Notes: generated from the sequence alone by a model not told the origin. Positions 9,757-18,762 are shown, counted from the stretch's first letter. The stretch: DNA of 64,000 bases from MFD04580-c1 sp963702995 (GCA_963702995.1 OY969783.1:434001-498000), one strand, 5' to 3'. Translations and numbers: made by a program.

Positions 9757-10781
9757 ATGAGGGTCACGGTCAAGCCCGAGCCAACCATGGCGACCGAAAA
9801 TCGAGCCACCCCCGCGGCCCCGACACTCCGCGAGCGGCTGGTGCTTGCCAGTGGTTCCATTTCGAGGATCGCCGCGCCGTCGATCGCACCCTCGCCCTCA
9901 TGGCCGAGCTCGACATGAAGCATCTCCGAACCGGCATCTCCTGGGCCGACTACTTCCGCCCCGGCGGCAAGGCCTGGTATGACTGGCAGATGAAGCAGCT
10001 TCGAGCGGCCGGCGTGGAAGTGCTGCTTTCGGTCTGGCATACGCCGCCGAGCCTGTCGGAGAACGGCGCCTGCAACGGCCCTCCGCGGCGGCTACGCGAC
10101 TACGCCGACTTCATCGATCGCGTCATCACCGATTATGGCGACGCCTGGCGCCATCTCGAGCTGTGGAACGAGCCGAATAACCGCTACAAATGGGACTTCC
10201 CGTCCTGCGACCCCCAGTGGGGGAAGTTCGCCGAGATGATCGGGGCCGCGGCCTACTGGGCGAAGCAGCGTGGGCGGCGAACCGTCCTCGGCGGAATGAT
10301 CCCCGTCGATCAGGATTGGCTCGAACTGATGCATTCGCGCGGCGTTCTTCACTACTGCGACGCCGTCGGCATCCACGCGTTCCCCGGCATGTGGTTCCCC
10401 GACCATCCCAATTGGGATTGGCTCAGCCACTGGTCAGGGTGGGACGCGAAGGTCAATTTGATCGCGGCCGCTGCGCGAGGCAAGCCGATCTGGGTCACAG
10501 AAACAGGCATCGCAACCTGGGACCTTGCGACGGGCCGCGAAGCCAAATACGAGTTGCAACTCCAGGCGCTACGTCAGGCGGCCGCCGCGCCGGTGGAACG
10601 GCTCTACTGGTATAGCCTCATCGACCTCGACCCCTCCCGCGCCGCGATCGAAGGGTTCCATGTGGACGAGAACGAGTACCACATGGGGCTCGTCAAAGAC
10701 GACGGGTATCGCAAGTTCGCTTTCCAACAAATGAAGGCGCTGCTTGAGTCACCTGATCCATCCTACGCCGCCGTGCGGTAG
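9757..10781 (+). CDS. Clan-A glycoside hydrolase-like protein, frameshifted near 9850
   Basis: This is a second copy of the hydrolase domain found at 418-1550. Motifs are LRTGISWADYFRPGGKAWYDW, LELWNEPNNRYKWD (predicted acid/base Glu), VLGGMIPVDQDWL and IWVTETGIATWD (predicted nucleophile Glu). It ends with the same YWYSLIDLDPS and FHVDENEYHMGL segment as the fusion protein. The N-terminus beginning at ATG 9757 lies in another frame. Shifting one base near 9850 yields QWFHFEDRRAVDRTLALMAEL, which aligns with the N-terminus of the fusion copy. There is no signal peptide, so a cytosolic or operon-specific role in glycan trimming is possible. The 3' end overlaps the convergent ABC gene by 19 bases. 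Confidence 0.78.
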
Positions 10782-12562
10782 GAGGTGGCATCATCCAACC
10801 CAAGTTGCTCGTGCGCCATCGAGAAGTAGACGCCGCGGCGGGCAATAAGCTGTTCGTGGGTCCCCCGTTCGACGATGCGGCCGCCGTCCATAACGAAGAT
10901 CTGTTCGCACCCGGCAACCGTGCTGAGGCGATGGCTGACGAGGATGATCGTCCGCTCCCCTTTGACAGACTCCAAAGCCGCTCTCACCACCCCTTCATGA
11001 TGCGAATCGAGCGCGCTGGTCGGCTCGTCGAGGACGATGATCGGCGCTTCGGTCAACAGCGCCCGTGCGATCGCGATCCGCTGCCGCTGGCCCCCGGACA
11101 AGTTGGAGCCGTTCTCGGCCAACAGCGTGTCATACCCTTCGGGCAGGCCCTCAATGAAGCTGTCGGCGCCGGCGAGCCGGGACGCTCGCTCGATCTGGGA
11201 GCGGGTGGCGTCGGGGCGGCCGTAAGCGATGTTCTCCGCGATGGTAGCCGGCAGGATTCCGTTCTCTTGCAGCACCAGGGCGACATGGCGGCGCAGGTCT
11301 TTAACCTTGATGTTGCGCGCGTCGATCCCGTCGAGCCGCACCGCTCCGCCCGCCGGGTCATAGAACCGCGGCAGGAGGTTCAGCAGGGTGCTCTTGCCCA
11401 CCCCGCTCGAGCCAACAAAGGCGACCATCTGGCCCGGCTCGATCCGAGCGCAAACGTTCGAGAGCACCGGCCGCTCGTTGCCATAGGTGAAGTCAACCCG
11501 GTCCAGTTCCAGCCTGCGCGGGGCACACGGCAAGGCGACGGCGTCGGCCGCGTCGCGGATGGCCGGTTCGCGGTCGAGCACTTCGAAGACGCGCTGGGCT
11601 CCCGCCACGCCCCCTTGCGCGTCGGCCGCCAGGCCGGTCAGCTTGCAGAGCGGGCCCCAGAGCATGCCGAGGTACGACGTGAAGACCATCAGGTCGCCAA
11701 TGGAGAGCCGCCCCTCGCTGGCCAGATACCCCCCGAAGCCGAAGATCGCCATCCCGCCGACGCCGAACAGCAGCCCGACCAGGAGGTTGTATAGGGTCTG
11801 CTCGCGATTCAGTCGCCACCAGGCGCGAACGGTTTCCCGCAGCGTCCCGCGGAAGCGGCCGAACTCTTCCTCCTCGCGGCCGAACGCCTGCACAAGGCCA
11901 ATCGACTGCATCGACCTCTGAAGCACCGACATCAGCCGCGAATCCACCTCTTTGCACTCGAGAGAGCGCCGCTTGAGCCGGCGGCCGAAAACGACGTTCA
12001 GGACGGCCAGCAGCGGCGCCACCGAGAAGGCGAGCGCCGTCAGGGGCACGCTTCGCGTCGAAAGGATGCCCGTCATGACGATCAGCGTGGCGGCCGCGGC
12101 GACCGCGGAGACCAGGACGTTCAGCACCGTCTGACACCCGTAGGTGTCGGAACTGAGTCGGTAGATGCTGTCACCCAGCGACTGGCTCCGGTGATAGGCA
12201 AGGTGCAGCGATTGAAGCTTGCGATACAGGTCGCAGCGCACTCTCATCAGACCGGCGTAGTTGATCTGGTTGCAGACCACCGTCTGCGCGGTGCCACAGA
12301 GGTCCTGTAACAGCTTGAGCAACAGGCCTATCAGAGCCAGGCCAAAGATCTTCCCGATTCGCCCCGCGGGCAGCGCCGCCAGGAAGATCCGGTGGACGCG
12401 GTCGGGGCTCGGCCGCGATGATAGGACGCTGTCGATCAAGACCGCCATCGGCCAAGCCGCCAGCAGGCCAAGGCCGGTGCCCATGCCGATCAGCCCAAGC
12501 CACAGCAGGGCCAGCGGCCAGTCAGCCCGAAAGTACGAAAGCGCGCGGAGGTACAAACGCAT
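10763..12562 (-). CDS. ABC transporter, fused permease and ATP-binding half-exporter
   Basis: The protein of 599 residues is a type IV (MsbA-like) half-transporter that works as a dimer in the inner membrane. Six predicted transmembrane helices begin at ALLWLGLIGMGTGLGLLAAWP. The nucleotide-binding domain has Walker A GSSGVGKST, Q-loop VLQENGIL, signature LSGGQRQRIAIARALL, Walker B IIVLDEPTSALDS and H-loop VSHRL. ATG 12562 is chosen because MRLYLRALSYFRADW is the natural amphipathic entry to helix 1 and gives the family length; longer in-frame extension to 12973 is low-complexity. It lies convergent to the glycan cluster. Export of a lipid-linked glycan is a reasonable inference; drug or peptide export is possible. 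Confidence 0.88.
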   Translation of the reverse strand: MRLYLRALSYFRADWPLALLWLGLIGMGTGLGLLAAWPMAVLIDSVLSSRPSPDRVHRIFLAALPAGRIGKIFGLALIGLLLKLLQDLCGTAQTVVCNQINYAGLMRVRCDLYRKLQSLHLAYHRSQSLGDSIYRLSSDTYGCQTVLNVLVSAVAAAATLIVMTGILSTRSVPLTALAFSVAPLLAVLNVVFGRRLKRRSLECKEVDSRLMSVLQRSMQSIGLVQAFGREEEEFGRFRGTLRETVRAWWRLNREQTLYNLLVGLLFGVGGMAIFGFGGYLASEGRLSIGDLMVFTSYLGMLWGPLCKLTGLAADAQGGVAGAQRVFEVLDREPAIRDAADAVALPCAPRRLELDRVDFTYGNERPVLSNVCARIEPGQMVAFVGSSGVGKSTLLNLLPRFYDPAGGAVRLDGIDARNIKVKDLRRHVALVLQENGILPATIAENIAYGRPDATRSQIERASRLAGADSFIEGLPEGYDTLLAENGSNLSGGQRQRIAIARALLTEAPIIVLDEPTSALDSHHEGVVRAALESVKGERTIILVSHRLSTVAGCEQIFVMDGGRIVERGTHEQLIARRGVYFSMAHEQLGLDDATSYRTAA

Positions 12563-12666
12563 CCATGGGAATTCGGCAGTCCCCCGCACGGACTTGAGCG
12601 GCCCGGGCGCGCGGCGGTTATCGGCGCGAGCGGCGGAAGAAGCGGCCGCCGCCGGAGCGGGGAAGG

Positions 12667-13389
12667 TTAAAAATCGCCTTCTGAAACGCGGTGGCCGCCC
12701 ACGGCGCGCGGGGCGTCGGGGTTGATCTCGAGGGGGCTGATCCCCTGAAGAACGGCGTACTTGGTCAGCTCCGCGATGGTGTGCAGGTTGAGCTTCTCCA
12801 TCAGCCGACGGCGGTGCGTCTCGACCGTCTTGGTCGTGACGCCGATTTCCGCCGCGATCTCCTTGGTCGCCTTTCCCATCGCGACGGCGCATAGGATGGC
12901 GCGTTTGCGCGGGGCGAGCGCCTGTGCGCGTCGGCGATGATAAACAAGGGTCGAGTGCGTTCCGACCACGCACGGAACGAGGCCGGGGCTAAGATAAGTG
13001 CCGTGGCTAACCACGGCCCGGATGGCGGCCACCAATTCGTCGGCCGCACTTTCCCGGGTAAGGCACCCGGCGACCCCCGCGGCGAAAAGCTCGCGGACAA
13101 TCTCGGCTGCCGGCGCCAAGGTTAAAACCAGCACTTTCACCGCCGCCCGCGCCGCGACAATCCGGCGGATATCGTCGAGGCTGCTGTTCATCGGCGGCGT
13201 CAGGTTCAGGAGGACGACATCAACGTCAAGCGGCTTAACGAGCCTCGCCGCCGTCGCGGCATCCTCCGCCTCCCCGACAACGCGCAGGTCCGCCTGCTTC
13301 TCAAGCAACGCCGACAAGGCCTCTCTGAACAACTTCCTTCCGTCGGCAAGCACGATCGATGTTGATGCGGTGCGCATGGAGTCGTCCAT
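12667..13389 (-). CDS. NarL/FixJ-family response regulator with degenerate receiver
   Basis: An N-terminal receiver domain is followed by a LuxR-type HTH (KATKEIAAEIGVTTKTVETHRRRLMEKLNLHT). The phosphoacceptor site reads VVLLNLTPP where the family has a D in VLLDLxMP, so the Asp is replaced by Asn. The usual conserved Lys region reads CLTRESAADEL, with Arg. The receiver is thus probably not phosphorylated in the usual way. ATG 13389 follows a weak CAGGGAA; ATG 13377 and 13443 are in frame. It lies 104 bases upstream of the ABC exporter on the same strand and may be co-transcribed with it. Confidence 0.85.
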   Translation of the reverse strand: MDDSMRTASTSIVLADGRKLFREALSALLEKQADLRVVGEAEDAATAARLVKPLDVDVVLLNLTPPMNSSLDDIRRIVAARAAVKVLVLTLAPAAEIVRELFAAGVAGCLTRESAADELVAAIRAVVSHGTYLSPGLVPCVVGTHSTLVYHRRRAQALAPRKRAILCAVAMGKATKEIAAEIGVTTKTVETHRRRLMEKLNLHTIAELTKYAVLQGISPLEINPDAPRAVGGHRVSEGDF

Positions 13390-13443
13390 TTCCCTGTCGA
13401 TTCGCGTCGTCTGTCGGTCTCCATATCGCCCTCCTGGCACCAC

Positions 13444-13729
13444 TATCCTGGGCGGGAAGTTAAGATGAAGTTCAGGAATTAGCAGCGCCGATTTTTCAAA
13501 GCCCTCCTCCGTGCCCGCGCCGCGCGACTTGAGCCATCTCCGCGACTACCGTTCCGCATTCTTGAAAACGCAAGGGTATTGCCTTTGCAAACGCCGAGGC
13601 ATTCGTCCCCGAGTCGCGACGTCGCGATCCTTGAGGTCAGCGCGATTTGGGCGTTGTTTCGAACAGCCAGGCCGGCTCAACGGATCTGACCGGCTACTGA
13701 TTGGCCCTTGAGCCCAAGATCCAGGAGAG
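13444..13729. other. Divergent intergenic region
   Basis: This stretch of about 286 bases separates the response regulator (leftwards) and the SDR gene (rightwards), so it must carry both promoters. No strong sigma70-like hexamers, operator or RNA fold was recognised by eye. Confidence 0.3.
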
Positions 13730-14773
13730 ATGAATCACATGAACCAGACAGACCCAACCAACGTGCCGCTTTCACGTCGGCAGGTCATGCACGCGGGGGC
13801 CGCAAGTTTACTGGCCGTGTCGCCGGTAACCGCGCTCGCGGCCGCGCAGAGCGGGGACGGGCAACCGCCGGCCGCGAGCCCGCCCCAGCGGCCAACGCTC
13901 CAGAACCCGGTGGACCTGTACCCCAAGCCGCCCTTTAAGAAGCAACAGCAGCCATGGCCCGGTCTAGCATCGAAGATGGATCCGCGCCCGGATCACGGGG
14001 AAACCAGCTACCGTGGCACTGGGCGGCTCCTGGGCCGCAGGGCACTGATTACTGGCGGGGACAGCGGGATCGGTCGGGCGGTTGCCATCGCCTTCGCCCG
14101 TGAGGGGGCGGACGTCGCGATCAATTACCTCCCCGACGAAGAGCCCGACGCACGCGAAGTCCTCGAACTGATCCGTGAAGCCGGGCGAAAAGCGGTCGCC
14201 ATCCCAGGCGACCTTCGCGAAGAAGCGTTCTGCCTGCATCTGGTGGCCGAAGCCGTTCGCCAGCTTGGCGGGCTGGACGTGCTCGTCAGCAACGCCGGCC
14301 GCCAGCAGTCGCGAGAGTCCATCCTTGATGTGACAACCGAGGACTTCGACGCGACGTTTAAGACGAATGTGTATGCGCCCTTCTGGATCACCAAGGCCGC
14401 GGTGCCGCATCTGCCTGCCGGGGCGGCCATCATTTACACGGCCTCCGAGCAAGCATATGACCCCTCGCCCAATCTGACGGACTACGCCCAAACCAAAGCC
14501 TGCAACGAACAGTTGGCGAAGATCATGGCCAAGCAACTGGCGACCAAAGGCATCCGCGTCAACGCGGTAGCGCCCGGCCCGATCTGGACGCCATTACAGG
14601 TCAGCGGTGGATCGGCCCCCGACAAACTGCCCCAGTTCGGCGAGCAGTCACTCCTGAAGCGGCCGGGCCAACCCGCCGAACTGGCATCCGCGTACGTCAC
14701 CCTCGCCGAGAACACCGCGAGCTTCACAACCGGGCAGGTCTACGGCGTGACTGGCGGCAAGGTATTGCTCTAG
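13730..14773 (+). CDS. Tat-signal SDR-family oxidoreductase (YghA-like)
   Basis: The N-terminus carries a twin-arginine signal, SRRQVMHAGAASLLAVSPVTALAAA, and then a proline-rich linker with PKPPFKKQQQPWPG. The short-chain dehydrogenase core follows: cofactor motif ITGGDSGIGRAVA, NAG in SNAGRQQ, catalytic Ser in YTASEQAY, and Tyr/Lys in DYAQTKACNEQ. It also has NAVAPGPIWTPL and a final GQVYGVTGG. The order and the N-terminal extension match the YghA/YhdF group of NADP-dependent SDRs, some of which are exported folded. AGGAG lies just upstream of ATG 13730; ATG 13739 is an alternative. The TAG stop spans the left junction of an insertion sequence: the insertion uses its first G yet preserves the stop. 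Confidence 0.85.
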   Translation: MNHMNQTDPTNVPLSRRQVMHAGAASLLAVSPVTALAAAQSGDGQPPAASPPQRPTLQNPVDLYPKPPFKKQQQPWPGLASKMDPRPDHGETSYRGTGRLLGRRALITGGDSGIGRAVAIAFAREGADVAINYLPDEEPDAREVLELIREAGRKAVAIPGDLREEAFCLHLVAEAVRQLGGLDVLVSNAGRQQSRESILDVTTEDFDATFKTNVYAPFWITKAAVPHLPAGAAIIYTASEQAYDPSPNLTDYAQTKACNEQLAKIMAKQLATKGIRVNAVAPGPIWTPLQVSGGSAPDKLPQFGEQSLLKRPGQPAELASAYVTLAENTASFTTGQVYGVTGGKVLL

Positions 14774-15704
14774 GCTCTGTCTCGAAACCATGGTAGCTGC
14801 CTAAGATCTGATGCCCCAAGGAGGTGGGCACAGATGGAGCGACACGAACTTACGGACGAGCAATGGGAACTGGTTGAGCCGCTGATCCCCCGGAGCACGG
14901 CCCGCACCGGCCGGCCCGCCAAGGACCGACGGCTGGTCCTCAATGGCATTTTCTGGATTCTGGCGGCCGGCTGCCCGTGGCGCGACCTGGATCCACGCTT
15001 CGGTTCCTGCAAGACGGTGCACCGGTACTTTTGCCACTGGAGACGGACCGGCGTCTTCGCCGCGATCGTCGAAGCCCTGCAAGTAAAGCTCGACGCCGCG
15101 GGGCTGATCGACTGGGAACTGTGGGCCGTTGACGGTTCGAACGTGCGTGCCGCCCGGGCGGCCGCCGGCGCTGAAAAAAAGTCTCGAGCGTTACCCCGAC
15201 GAGCCACAGGATCATGGGCTGGGCCGCAGTCGCGGTGGATTCGGCACGAAATTCCACCTCGTCACCGACGGGGCGGGAACGCCTCTGGCCGTCGAAGTCA
15301 CGGCCGGGCAGGTTCACGACTCGACCCGGGCCGAGTCGGTCATCGGCCAGGCGGTCGCGACGCTGATCGGGCGGCGGCGGAAGGAGCGACGGCGAAAGCA
15401 CAAACCGTCGAAAGTGGCCGGTGACAAAGGCTACAGCGTTCAGCGACTGCGGGATTGGCTGAAAGGACAGAAGATCGAGCCGGTCATTCCGCACAAGGAC
15501 AATGAGAACGCGCGGCACGACCCGTCGGTTCGATTCGACCGCGTCGCGTATCGCCGGCGCGGCGTGATTGAACAGTGCGTCGGATGGCTAAAGGAGTTCC
15601 GACGCATCGGGACCCGCTACGAGAAGTTGGCGGTTAATTTCCACGGGATGCTTCAACTGGCAATGATCCAGAGATACTTCCGTCTACTGTTTTGAGACAG
15701 AGCC
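14773..15704 (+). mobile_element. IS5-family (IS427-type) insertion sequence, 932 bp
   Basis: The element is bounded by imperfect terminal inverted repeats: GGCTCTGTCTCGAAAC at the left and the complement of GGCTCTGTCTCAAAAC at the right. TA is duplicated at both flanks (14771-14772 and 15705-15706), which restores a CTAG target when the element is removed. Size, TA duplication within CTAG and the two-frame transposase fit the IS427 group. The left end falls inside the stop codon of the SDR gene. Right of the element, the target continues CACTACAGC, a short sequence also found at the tips of the IS701 element further along. Confidence 0.88.
14834..15695 (+). CDS. IS5-family transposase in two frames joined at an A7 tract
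   Basis: ATG 14834 follows a strong AAGGAGGTG. The first frame gives the N-terminal DUF4096-like part (LTDEQWELVEPLIPRSTARTGRPAKDRRLVLNGIFW, here positions about 4-39) and the first catalytic Asp in WAVDGSNVRAA. At 15174-15180 there is a run of seven A. From there the second frame carries GRSRGGFGTKFHLVTDGAGTPL, the second Asp in AGDKGY and the Glu region YRRRGVIEQCVGWLKEFRRI. The join needs +1 slippage or loss of one A. IS427 members normally make the full transposase by such a shift, so the break here may be programmed, unlike most others in the window. Confidence 0.85.
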
Positions 15705-15752
15705 TAGCACTACAGCAATGAATAGCCGTGAAGCGTTGCGAACCGAAGGAAT

Positions 15753-15861
15753 CCGAAGCACGAACCTTCAAGGAAGCTGAAACGAAGACCAAGCGGAAAC
15801 CGCAGTCGCTTTCATCTGGTTTCCTTTTCCGCTTGCTCATTCCGTCAATTTCGTGCTTCGG
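15753..15861. repeat. Long nested hairpin
   Basis: The outer arms CCGAAGCACGAA (15753-15764) and TTCGTGCTTCGG (15850-15861) are exact complements. The inner arms CAAGCGGAAA (15790-15799) and TTTCCGCTTG (15826-15835) are also exact, and GGAAACC/GGTTTCC pairs lie between them. The nested pairing spans 109 bases and would fold as RNA or cruciform DNA. It may be a miniature element or a structured transcript; no match to a known RNA family is claimed. Confidence 0.6.
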
Positions 15862-15887
15862 AGTTCGACGTTCCCGGTGACTCGTAG

Positions 15888-15979
15888 CGTAGCAGGCACC
15901 TTCCATATGCCAACGCCCTCGTCTGGCACGGCGGAGTCGCTGAAGACCGGCGAACGGCACACGGAGTGTGCCTGCTACG
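15888..15979. repeat. MITE-like unit with 12-bp inverted ends
   Basis: CGTAGCAGGCAC at 15888-15899 is mirrored exactly by GTGCCTGCTACG at 15968-15979. The right end also contains a tight hairpin GGCACAC-GGA-GTGTGCC (15956-15972). Palindromes of the GTAGCAGGCACAC..GTGTGCC type are, from memory, dispersed in several planctomycete genomes, so this is probably one copy of an intergenic repeat family. Confidence 0.55.
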
Positions 15980-16282
15980 AATCCAACATTCCGGAACGCA
16001 ACGACTCGCGGAACGCCGCACTAATCTTGGGACACTGCTAAGTTCGGTCGCGCCGCGGGGCCGCCTGATCGGCCAACCGCGTTCAGCGGCACCCGGCGCG
16101 GCATAAGGCATCAAAAGCCGCGATAGAGCAAGCCGCCGCCGTTCGGCATCGTCCGCCGCGTTCGATCCGGGCCCGCACCGGCGGGGGGTGGATGCTCAAT
16201 GCCGCACGGCAGCCCGACCAAAGCCATCCACCCACCAACTGGATCTCCTGAGGCTCGAAGCGCCATCGTCCTTCTGCCACTG

Positions 16283-16330
16283 GGATCAGAAAAGGGGACA
16301 GAATCAGAAAAGGATCAGAACCGGGGACAG
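16283..16330. repeat. Short direct repeat around GGGGACAG
   Basis: GGATCAGAA-xx-GGGGACAG occurs twice, at 16283-16301 and 16312-16330, separated by ten bases. GGGGACAG-rich direct repeats of this kind are often seen next to REP-associated Y1 transposases, but no such transposase is visible here, so it may be a remnant. Confidence 0.35.
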
Positions 16331-16746
16331 TCTCAATTCACCGCGGCCTTCACGATGTTCTTTGCCGCGGATCGACGATCTGATTTTTGACGCGCAGATT
16401 CATGCTTCATCTCCTGCGGCCGGCGTTCTCTCGCCGTTAACCGCACGACCATGAAGCCTCGTTCCGCCGGACAACTCAAGTCGATGTGCGGTAGAATCCT
16501 CGGTCTCCGCAGGCCGTCCGAGCATGTGCCGGGCCACGCCGCGGGCGAGCAATTCTGCGACGCGGTCGCATCGATCTTGATCCTCGAAATGGATGACGCT
16601 GGCGCGCGATGATGCCGTAACGGCTCCGGCCAGCGAGGGGATGAATGGAATGGGATGCTCTTGATCCGACGCGGCTGTTAATTAAATCATTCCATTCCCG
16701 GCGGGAAGTACGGCCGTGTATGTCTCTAAACTAATGGGCGCGGCTT

Positions 16747-17763
16747 CTATGTTCCACCGGCCTGGTTAATGCGCTTTTCAAGGTCCGTCAGGGTCGCAAG
16801 AATGTCATCGAAACTCCTTGGTTCGGTGAGGTGCATGTCCCGCACCGCCTGATAATCGCGGCGCAGTGCTGGCAGTCGATCAGGGGGAGGGACGATGCGA
16901 AAAGTGCCGGGCTTGGCAGCATCGTAGTTCGCCCATGCGCTGCCGAAGAACTGGCGTTTCCACTGCACGACCCGGTCACGGATGTCATGCCGGTCGATCG
17001 CCGTGCTCGCGTGTGGGTGCTTGGCCAATGCCGCCACGTCTGCATAGTGGCGCGAGAATCGGTCAGGCGTGGGCTTGTCAGCAGGTCGGTGGTATTCAGT
17101 GTGGAGAATCGTCGCCTTCTCCCAGAAACTCCGCTCCACTTCCAATGCAACCACCTCGCACCGCCAGTCGGTAAACGCCTCGGGGATAGCCTCTGCGATC
17201 CAAGGTCGAATGGGATGCCAGCCAATCGGCTGCTGGTCGGTGAGTGATCCGAATTCCAGTTTCACCGAGCGTTTCAGGTAATCGAAATCCGTGGGCTGCG
17301 ACGATGGGTAGTGGAAGTGGAGAACCGGCGAGTTCGTACCCGCATCCGTCACAAATTCGACCCATGGGCGGGTGCCCTTTCCGAGAACGGAGACCACGGC
17401 TGCTTCCATCGCAGGGCCGATCTGGTTCCTCACGGCCACGCCGCACTCCGCTTCGGCCTTGGTCATCCACTTGTTGGCCTGGTTTCGACTGGTGCCGGCT
17501 TCGGGAAGTTTGAGGAAGGCGGGTGAGAGCGACAGGTCGATGTCTTCAGAAAACCGTTCGATGACGCCGAACACCTTCGACAGCGACGTGCCGCCCTTGA
17601 ACACGAGGCTGCCCGCGAACTCTGACTGGAAGAGGATGCCCAGCATCCAGCAGACCCAGAAATCTTTCTCGATCACGACCGGGGATATATTGCGGCGGAT
17701 AGCAGCCTGTTCGATGTACAGGTTGCGTTCGCTGGCCCGTAAAATAAAGAAGCCGAGCTTCAT
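16747..17763 (-). CDS. abiEii: AbiEii/AbiGii-type nucleotidyltransferase toxin
   Basis: This 338-residue protein is the toxin of a type IV toxin-antitoxin/abortive-infection pair. The nucleotidyltransferase signature is visible: VFKGGTSLSKVFG (Gly-Gly-Thr-Ser at about 57-60) followed by ERFSEDIDLSLS with the two metal-binding acidic residues. The helical C-terminal half has RHYADVAALAK, typical of the family. In the studied AbiEii the enzyme transfers nucleotides and halts growth. ATG 17763 overlaps the AbiEi stop by ATGA, and the product length fits the family. It is the downstream partner of an operon with its own operator. Confidence 0.87.
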   Translation of the reverse strand: MKLGFFILRASERNLYIEQAAIRRNISPVVIEKDFWVCWMLGILFQSEFAGSLVFKGGTSLSKVFGVIERFSEDIDLSLSPAFLKLPEAGTSRNQANKWMTKAEAECGVAVRNQIGPAMEAAVVSVLGKGTRPWVEFVTDAGTNSPVLHFHYPSSQPTDFDYLKRSVKLEFGSLTDQQPIGWHPIRPWIAEAIPEAFTDWRCEVVALEVERSFWEKATILHTEYHRPADKPTPDRFSRHYADVAALAKHPHASTAIDRHDIRDRVVQWKRQFFGSAWANYDAAKPGTFRIVPPPDRLPALRRDYQAVRDMHLTEPRSFDDILATLTDLEKRINQAGGT

Positions 17764-18386
17764 GCGCGCACCTGCGCGAGTTCGCGAAAGATAGGGTGCA
17801 TCCAAGCCGGGGCCAGCGGAAGATCCTTGAGCAGTTCCCGGCGCTCATGGGCGGGGATGGTACGCTTCAGATGTTCCCGCCGCTCGGGCGTTACATGCTC
17901 CTCGCCCAATTCGCGGAGGGCCTGGATCAATAGGCCACTTAAGCGTCCCGCCGCCGCCATGTTCCGTGGGGTCGTTCGCCGAAGCTGGATCGTGGTCGGG
18001 CCGACCTTTACCGTCCGGGTGGGGCCATCGGTCAGGAAGACCGCCTTGGCCGGAACCTGTTCGGACAAACCCAGTGCGTTAGCGGCGTAAGCTCCCGCCG
18101 GTTGTATGCGTGCACGATCGCGGCCAGCGAGGGCCTCGGCGACGGCAGCGGCGGAAGGCGCGAGCCGACCAAGCACCGGGTGGTCTTTCGGGAAGTCGTA
18201 TACCCCCCTCGCGAGCCGGCGAATGGTGCCTTTTTTGGCGAGGCGATGGAGGGTAATATCAATGGCCTCCCGGCTGCCGATCTCCAGGAAGTCAGCAGGG
18301 ACGAAAACGCAGCCGCGCCCACGGCTTCGAATTGCCGTAAGCACCTGTGAATCAATTGATTCTTTAGTCTTATGTCCCTGCTTCAT
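17760..18386 (-). CDS. abiEi: AbiEi-type antitoxin (DUF6088-like), winged-helix
   Basis: At 208 residues this is the antitoxin and transcriptional repressor of the pair. The N-terminal winged helix covers IDSQVLTAIRSRGRGCVFVPAD through ARGVYDFPKDHPVLG, the ARGVYDxP turn being a hallmark of AbiEi antitoxins. The C-terminal part has AYAANALGLSEQVP and TDGPTRTVKVG strands, then an HVTPERREHL helix. In studied systems AbiEi binds inverted repeats in its own promoter. A matching 9-bp inverted repeat overlaps the start region here. Coding is coupled to the toxin by ATGA. Confidence 0.87.
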   Translation of the reverse strand: MKQGHKTKESIDSQVLTAIRSRGRGCVFVPADFLEIGSREAIDITLHRLAKKGTIRRLARGVYDFPKDHPVLGRLAPSAAAVAEALAGRDRARIQPAGAYAANALGLSEQVPAKAVFLTDGPTRTVKVGPTTIQLRRTTPRNMAAAGRLSGLLIQALRELGEEHVTPERREHLKRTIPAHERRELLKDLPLAPAWMHPIFRELAQVRA

Positions 18387-18422
18387 GTAAGGAATAATAG
18401 CATGTTTTCCTTACAAGGACAA
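18386..18422 (-). promoter_or_regulatory. abiE promoter with overlapping operator
   Basis: On the minus strand TTGTCC (18422-18417), a 17-base spacer and TATTAT (18399-18394, preceded by TGC) form a good extended sigma70-like promoter. An exact inverted repeat TGTAAGGAA / TTCCTTACA (18386-18394 and 18407-18415, 12-base spacer) covers the -10 and the start. The -10 is only seven bases from the abiEi ATG, so the transcript is nearly leaderless. This is the expected layout for AbiEi autorepression. Confidence 0.7.
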
Positions 18423-18762
18423 GGGTAATTGGCAGGCAAGAGTTCTCGTATCGCTGCCAACAAGATGGCCTCTTCAATGCCACGGGATAGGAGCGGCTTC
18501 TCCCCATTAGCGACGACGGTGTGGTGATCGACGTTCGCACCGGTGTGCTTGATGGCTTGGTTCCGGCCGACATAGTGGGTGACCGTTCACAGCCTAGAGC
18601 CGTTATCATGGCGAGCAACGAAACATAGATAGACCGATCGTTGCGGCACATAACGGATGATCCTTTCTTTCCGGCAACGCGACGGGCCGGTCAACCACGA
18701 AATGCCAGGAGACGTAGCCGCGACGCCGGCCGCGCCACAGCAGTGGATGGTTCGACGGCGTT
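18423..18762. other. Intergenic region without a recognised gene
   Basis: About 340 bases lie upstream of abiE and downstream of the small membrane-anchored protein. Short open frames here show no conserved features. Nothing beyond the abiE promoter at its left edge was recognised. Confidence 0.35.

Larger units (their letters stand above)
15705..16746. other. Long intergenic region without a supported gene
   Basis: About 1,040 bases between the IS5 element and AbiEii hold no reading frame with recognisable protein features. The first 280 bases are rich in inverted repeats (listed separately). A direct repeat lies at 16283-16330. The segment 16450-16746 shows nothing recognisable. Codon-like bias is absent in all six frames, and GC drops towards 16700. 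Confidence 0.5.

Noticed and set aside
16283..16330. REP-associated Y1 transposase locus
   Set aside because: Only a GGGGACAG direct repeat is present; no Y1 transposase frame with HUH motif lies nearby.
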